NCBI GenBank assembly: GCA_963664035.2
Contig: OY760867.2
Span: 2,232,001-2,296,000, forward strand
Reading direction: 5' to 3'
From: G958296245 sp963664035
Lineage (GTDB): Bacteria; Chloroflexota; Dehalococcoidia; Lucifugimonadales; G958296245
Length of the DNA: 64,000 nt
Positions 60,318 to 64,000 of the stretch are shown here, piece by piece. A model generated the notes under the pieces. It had not been told where the DNA came from. It saw only the letters and a program-made list of their open reading frames with translations, and did no database searches. Both the position numbers and the translations under genes were made by a program. Every line of letters starts with the position of its first letter. The first letter of the stretch is position 1.

Positions 60318-60764
60318 TTGCCCACCACAGCGGCCAGAGAAGCGGTCAATCATAGGACGGTTAGCGACACGCTGATCGTCAACGCCCAACTCGAACTCGA
60401 TAGGGGAGATGACCTCCAGGCGTCGGAGAAGTCGTGGGGCGCACTGGTCCATTACGTCAAGGCGATCGCGGAAGAACGGGGCTGGCGGAACGAGCACCAC
60501 GCCGACATCATGAGGATCGCCCAGGCTCTAGTGGGAGTCACGAAGAACTCCGATAAGCAGCGCGAGCGGCTCCAGTCGACACGCTCGCTTCACGTCAACT
60601 TCTACGAAGATGAAATGGACCCTCCCAGCGTGCAGGTCGGCATCAACAGCACCCGAAAGCTGCTCGCCGCACTGAAGGCAGCCGAGCCGAGCTTCCCCAC
60701 CCAGGAGCCTTCTCATAAGCGGATCCCGTATGAGGTCAGGGCCGCCCGGGACAGGGCGAGGTAG
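60318..60764 (+). CDS. PaREP1-like small helical protein (paralog 4)
   Basis: 148 residues, TTG 60318 after GGAGG. GDDLQASEKSWGALVHYV and STRSLHVNFYEDEMDPPSV match paralog 2; a basic tail (PSHKRIPYEVRAARDRAR) is extra. Divergent from the ligase-like gene. Confidence 0.75.
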   Translation: MPTTAAREAVNHRTVSDTLIVNAQLELDRGDDLQASEKSWGALVHYVKAIAEERGWRNEHHADIMRIAQALVGVTKNSDKQRERLQSTRSLHVNFYEDEMDPPSVQVGINSTRKLLAALKAAEPSFPTQEPSHKRIPYEVRAARDRAR

Positions 60765-60814
60765 GGGATGGAATCACAGGCCGCCGGTGGACAACCCCCG
60801 GCAACTTGGAGCGC

Positions 60815-61621
60815 ATGACGCCTTCCCGTGTCATTGCCGCCGCGCCGGAGGGCTTGGTGGAATACGAGAACATGCTCGTCGAAATCTCGGATGGCGTGGG
60901 CGTCATTACGCTCAACCGGCCGAGGGTGCTGAACGCGCTGAGCGAGGCGCTGTACGAGGAGCTGGACGCCGCGCTGACCGCTATGGAGCGGGACGACGAG
61001 GTGCGGGCGATAGTGCTGACGGGCAGCGGCAACCGGGCATTCTCCGCCGGGGGCGACATCCACGAGATGGCGAGGCAGGCCAGGGACGGAGCGCCCGCGG
61101 CCAGCCGGGACCGGGAGCGGCGCGCCTGGCATATCGCGGAGTGCGTCAAGCCGACGGTGGGCGCGATCAACGGGCTTGCCTACGGCGGCGGGGCCGTGAT
61201 CGCGGCCAGCCTGGACATACGGATAGGCTGCGAGAACACGAGCTTCAGGTTCCTGGCGGCCTCGTACGGGCGGGTGAACTCGACGTGGAACCTTCCCATG
61301 CAGGTCGGGTGGCCCGCGGCCAAGGAGCTGCTGTTCACCGCGCGGGTGGTGGAGGCCGAGGAGGCGCACCGGATCGGGCTGCTCAACCATCTCGTGGCGT
61401 CCGACCGGCTGATGGACAAGGCGATGGAGACGGCGGCGTCGATAGCCGCCAACGACCCGCGCATGGTGCAGGGCGCAAAGGAGCTTCTGCTGAGGGGCGT
61501 AGGCTCCGACTGGGAGGGTATGTACCGCAACGAGAACGAGGCGAAGGACGGGAAGCTCGCCCCGACGCCCGTGCTGGAGGGGTTCAGGGACTTTCTGGAC
61601 CGCAAGGGGGAGAGGGATTGA
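60815..61621 (+). CDS. enoyl-CoA hydratase/isomerase (crotonase) family protein
   Basis: 268 residues. Crotonase fold: GVITLNRPRVLNALSEALYEEL, FSAGGDIHEMAR, AINGLAYGGGAVIAASLDIRIG. The two catalytic glutamates of enoyl-CoA hydratase (GGGxELA and GxPE positions) are Val and Ser-type here, so simple hydration is unlikely; dehalogenase, decarboxylase or hydrolase chemistry is possible. Its stop overlaps the CoA-transferase start. Confidence 0.87.
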   Translation: MTPSRVIAAAPEGLVEYENMLVEISDGVGVITLNRPRVLNALSEALYEELDAALTAMERDDEVRAIVLTGSGNRAFSAGGDIHEMARQARDGAPAASRDRERRAWHIAECVKPTVGAINGLAYGGGAVIAASLDIRIGCENTSFRFLAASYGRVNSTWNLPMQVGWPAAKELLFTARVVEAEEAHRIGLLNHLVASDRLMDKAMETAASIAANDPRMVQGAKELLLRGVGSDWEGMYRNENEAKDGKLAPTPVLEGFRDFLDRKGERD

Positions 61622-62814
61622 GCGCCGGGGCCGCCCCGCTGGAGGGGCTTCGCGTGCTGGACTTGGGTCGGTACCAGGCCGGGCCGAGGTGCGCGTTGAT
61701 GTTCGCGCGCATGGGCGCGGAGGTCATCAAGGTGGAGTCGCTTACGGGCGACGAGAGCCGCGGGAACGGACCGAGGGTCCGGGGCCAGAGCGCCTACTGG
61801 GTGCAGTACAACAGCGGCAAGAAGAGCCTGGCGGTCAACCTGAGGCGCGAGGAGGGCAAGGAGGTGCTGCGGGACCTCGTGGGGGTCTCCGACGTGTTCC
61901 TGCAGAACTTCAGGCCGGGCACCATCGACGCGATGGGATTCGGCTACGAGACGCTGAAGGGATTGAACCCCCGGATAGTGATGGTCAACGTGTCGGCGTA
62001 CGGGCAGGACGGCAGCTACCGCGACCGGATCGGCTTCGACCCGATAGGGCAGGCCATTGGCGGGATGATGTCGCTGACGGGGTTTCCCGGCGGGCCGCCG
62101 GTACGTACCTACTTCCCGCTCATCGACCGCATCACGGCGCTGCACGCGACCATCGGCGCGATGGCCGCGCTGATGGAGCGGGAGGGGTCGGGAGTCGGGC
62201 AGGCCATAGACGTGAGCCTGGCGGACACGGGCTTCACGGTCAACGAGATACCCATAGCCGCGTACCTGGGGAGCGGCGAGGTGACGGAGCGCGAGGGTAA
62301 CGGCAGGGGGCTTGCCAATACCTACCGCACCTCCGACGGCTGGGCGCTCATCCACGCCAGCAACGACACGATGTGGGGGCGCGTGTGCGAGGCCCTGGGC
62401 AGGCCGGACTGGCTGGAGCGCGCGGACATGGCCACCGCCGACGGCAGGGGGCGCAACGCGGACGAGCTCGAGGCGGAGCTGTCGGCGTGGTTCGCGGGGC
62501 GCACGACCTCCGAGGCCGTCGAGTACCTGTCGTCTCACGACATTCCCTGCGCGCCCGTAAACGACGTGCGGCAGGCGGCGTCGGAGCGCCACCTGCGCGA
62601 GCGCGAGCTGCTGGTGGAGGTGCCGGACGCCAAGGCTGGCTCGATCCACGTCGCGGGCAAGATGATCAAGTTCAGCCGGACGCCCGTGGTGGTGGGTTCC
62701 GCGCCCACGGTGGGCGAGCACACCCGGTACGTCCTGGCGGACGTGCTGGGCTACTCCGGGGACAGGATAGCCGCTCTCCTGGAGGGGGGCGTCGTCGGGG
62801 AGGGGGAGGCGTAG
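61618..62814 (+). CDS. CaiB/BaiF (class III) CoA-transferase
   Basis: 398 residues from TTG 61618 (GGGGGAGAGGGA upstream). LEGLRVLDLGRYQAGPRCALMFARMGAEVIKVE, VFLQNFRPGTIDAMGFGYE, catalytic Asp170 in PLIDRITALHATIGAM. Moves CoA between carboxylic acids; translationally coupled to the crotonase, so the two probably act on one acyl-CoA. Confidence 0.92.
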   Translation: MSAGAAPLEGLRVLDLGRYQAGPRCALMFARMGAEVIKVESLTGDESRGNGPRVRGQSAYWVQYNSGKKSLAVNLRREEGKEVLRDLVGVSDVFLQNFRPGTIDAMGFGYETLKGLNPRIVMVNVSAYGQDGSYRDRIGFDPIGQAIGGMMSLTGFPGGPPVRTYFPLIDRITALHATIGAMAALMEREGSGVGQAIDVSLADTGFTVNEIPIAAYLGSGEVTEREGNGRGLANTYRTSDGWALIHASNDTMWGRVCEALGRPDWLERADMATADGRGRNADELEAELSAWFAGRTTSEAVEYLSSHDIPCAPVNDVRQAASERHLRERELLVEVPDAKAGSIHVAGKMIKFSRTPVVVGSAPTVGEHTRYVLADVLGYSGDRIAALLEGGVVGEGEA

Positions 62815-63207
62815 CTGTTTTCAGAGTGGCGAGATTGTCTGAATCAGGATTCACGGGATTTTGGGATTTTCAGGATTAGGTCTGTGGGTTAGCAAAGACG
62901 GGTAGGCTTGAGAGCTTGCAGAGTACTGGGAGGCGGCGGGAGGCGACGGAGGATGCGTCCGGTTAGGTGATAAGATTGTTATGAGCGTGTATCCTCGCTG
63001 TCATTCCGAGCGTGGCGAGGAATCTAAGGAGGGAGCCAGGGGGAGGCCTTGGCGGCAAGGAAGGGGAGGGCGGGTTTGAAACCCGCCCCTACGACGTACG
63101 AATGACAGGATGGGGGATGGCGGGTTTGAACCCGCCCTACGACGTACGAATGACAGGATGGGGGATGGCGGGTTTGAAACCCGCCCCTACGACGTACGAA
63201 TGACAGG
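62815..63207. repeat. intergenic repeats before moaD
   Basis: No gene. TCTGAATC-type repeat (62836-62877), one arm of the ATTCCGAGCG repeat (about 63000), then three tandem units of about 54-58 bp (63057-63215), each a GGCGGGTTTGAAACCCGCC-type palindrome plus TACGACGTACGAATGACAGG. Confidence 0.8.
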
Positions 63208-63492
63208 ATGGGGGAGCGGGGAGGGTTGGCCCTGAGAATCAACCTGAGATTGTTCGCCGGGTACAGGGAGCGGATAGGGCGGTCCGAGATGACGGTGGAC
63301 CTGCCCGAGGGCGCTACCGTCGGCATATTGGCCGCGGAGGTGGCGCGCGGCTACCCGGGGCTGATAGGAGACCCGGCGCGGCTCGTGGTGGCGGTTAACC
63401 AGGAGTACAGGGACCATCTTCACGTGCTGCGCGAAGGCGACGAGGCGGCGTTGATACCGCCGGTTAGCGGAGGCGTCGATGATCGAGATTAG
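63208..63492 (+). CDS. moaD: MoaD/ThiS-family ubiquitin-like sulfur carrier
   Basis: 94 residues as drawn. LRINLRLFAGYRERIGRSEMTVDLPEGATVGIL and ALIPPVSGG are MoaD-like. The diglycine is followed by VDDRD instead of ending the chain. ATG 63208 comes from the upstream repeat; TTG 63226 or CTG 63232 (with GGAGG 7 nt before) fits the family start better. Overlaps moaE by 14 bp. Confidence 0.82.
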   Translation: MGERGGLALRINLRLFAGYRERIGRSEMTVDLPEGATVGILAAEVARGYPGLIGDPARLVVAVNQEYRDHLHVLREGDEAALIPPVSGGVDDRD

Positions 63493-63919
63493 CGTTGGCC
63501 CGCTGGACCCGGAGCGGATTACGTCTCGCGTCAGGAATAGCGCGAACGGGGCGGTCGTGACCTTCCTCGGGACTACCCGCGACCACACGGAGGGGCGCAA
63601 CGTGCTCCACCTGGAGTACGAGGCATACCGGCCGATGGCGGACAACAAGCTCGCGGAAATCGAAGGGGAGATACGCGAGCGCTGGGGGATCGAGGACGTG
63701 GCGATAGCCCACAGGCTTGGCCGGCTGGAGATAGAGGATATCAGCCTCGTCGTCGCCGTGGCGTCGCCGCACAGGGGCGAGGCGTTCGCGGCCTGCCAGT
63801 ACGCGGTGGACCGGATCAAGCAGACGGCGCCGATCTGGAAGAAGGAGTACTTCGAGGGCGGCGAGGTGTGGGTCGGGAGCCCGGAGGACGCGGCGGCCCA
63901 CGCCTCCGGTACGAGCTGA
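63479..63919 (+). CDS. moaE: molybdopterin synthase large subunit MoaE
   Basis: 146 residues. GAVVTFLGTTRDHTEGRNV, LEYEAYRPMADNKLAEI, HRLGRLEIEDISLVVAVASPHRGEAF, active-site lysines K121/K122 (APIWKKEYFEGG). With MoaD converts cPMP to molybdopterin. Confidence 0.95.
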   Translation: MIEISVGPLDPERITSRVRNSANGAVVTFLGTTRDHTEGRNVLHLEYEAYRPMADNKLAEIEGEIRERWGIEDVAIAHRLGRLEIEDISLVVAVASPHRGEAFAACQYAVDRIKQTAPIWKKEYFEGGEVWVGSPEDAAAHASGTS

Positions 63920-63929
63920 CGGCGCTGGC

Positions 63930-64000
63930 CTAGTGGACCGATAACCTAGCAATGAAGGGTGGCTAGGATACTGCGCGAGGCAACTGCGCCCCCACCCTAA
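63930..64000. repeat. 71-bp interspersed repeat, copy 2
   Basis: Matches 56640-56710; starts 11 bp after the moaE stop and runs to the window edge. Confidence 0.85.

Overview
This 64 kb window is GC-rich bacterial chromosome, densely coded on both strands. The gene content suggests a Chloroflexota genome of the Dehalococcoidia/SAR202 type: an SUF cluster with SufU-type scaffolds, three Gfo/Idh/MocA dehydrogenases, CehA-type metallohydrolase, sialidase-fold proteins, M19 and M20 hydrolases, and many short interspersed palindromes. That placement is an inference from gene content and style; there is no rRNA gene in the window to prove it. I saw no tRNA, rRNA, CRISPR array or riboswitch.

Layout. 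0-1.6 kb: a thiamine-diphosphate enzyme running off the left edge. 1.8-6.5 kb: two lipoprotein genes made by a tandem duplication. 6.5-7.6 kb: about 1 kb of layered repeats. 7.6-10.7 kb: a broken toxin with its surviving antitoxin, then mnmA-rnhB-yraN and a HicB-like/PaREP1-like pair. 10.8-18.6 kb: sugar-type catabolic genes (two dehydrogenases, CehA-type hydrolase, RpiB/LacAB isomerase) and a nucleobase permease with a fused ATPase-like tail. 18.6-25.3 kb: a VapC-type toxin pair, a VOC protein and a MacB-like export system with a very long adaptor. 25.3-28.2 kb: a threonine-synthase-like gene and a tandem nest of two MITEs plus an intact IS66-type element. 28.3-45.2 kb: mixed metabolism (flavoprotein, DapA-like aldolase, M19 and M20 hydrolases, LutC, glycerate kinase, haloacetate-dehalogenase-like hydrolase), a vWA/FHA-like surface protein and a two-gene operon with a terminase-small-subunit-like HTH protein. 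45.4-54.3 kb: a sufB-(four accessory genes)-sufC-sufD-sufU-rrf2-Rieske-sufS-sufU cluster. 54.7-56.0 kb: a 45-bp tandem array. 56-64 kb: sodC, dehydrogenase, sialidase, a degenerate acyl-CoA ligase, crotonase, CoA-transferase and moaD-moaE.

The most unusual material is regulatory and mobile. One promoter type (TTGACR, an 18-bp spacer carrying CGAAC at a fixed place, then a TATAAT-like box) occurs at three loci. Two of those loci also carry a long leader with GAC/AAC triplets every 10-11 bp, and one of these drives the terminase-like HTH gene. Small palindromes have inserted in frame into proteins. At least three families of non-autonomous elements with terminal inverted repeats are present; for several of them target duplications can be read directly.
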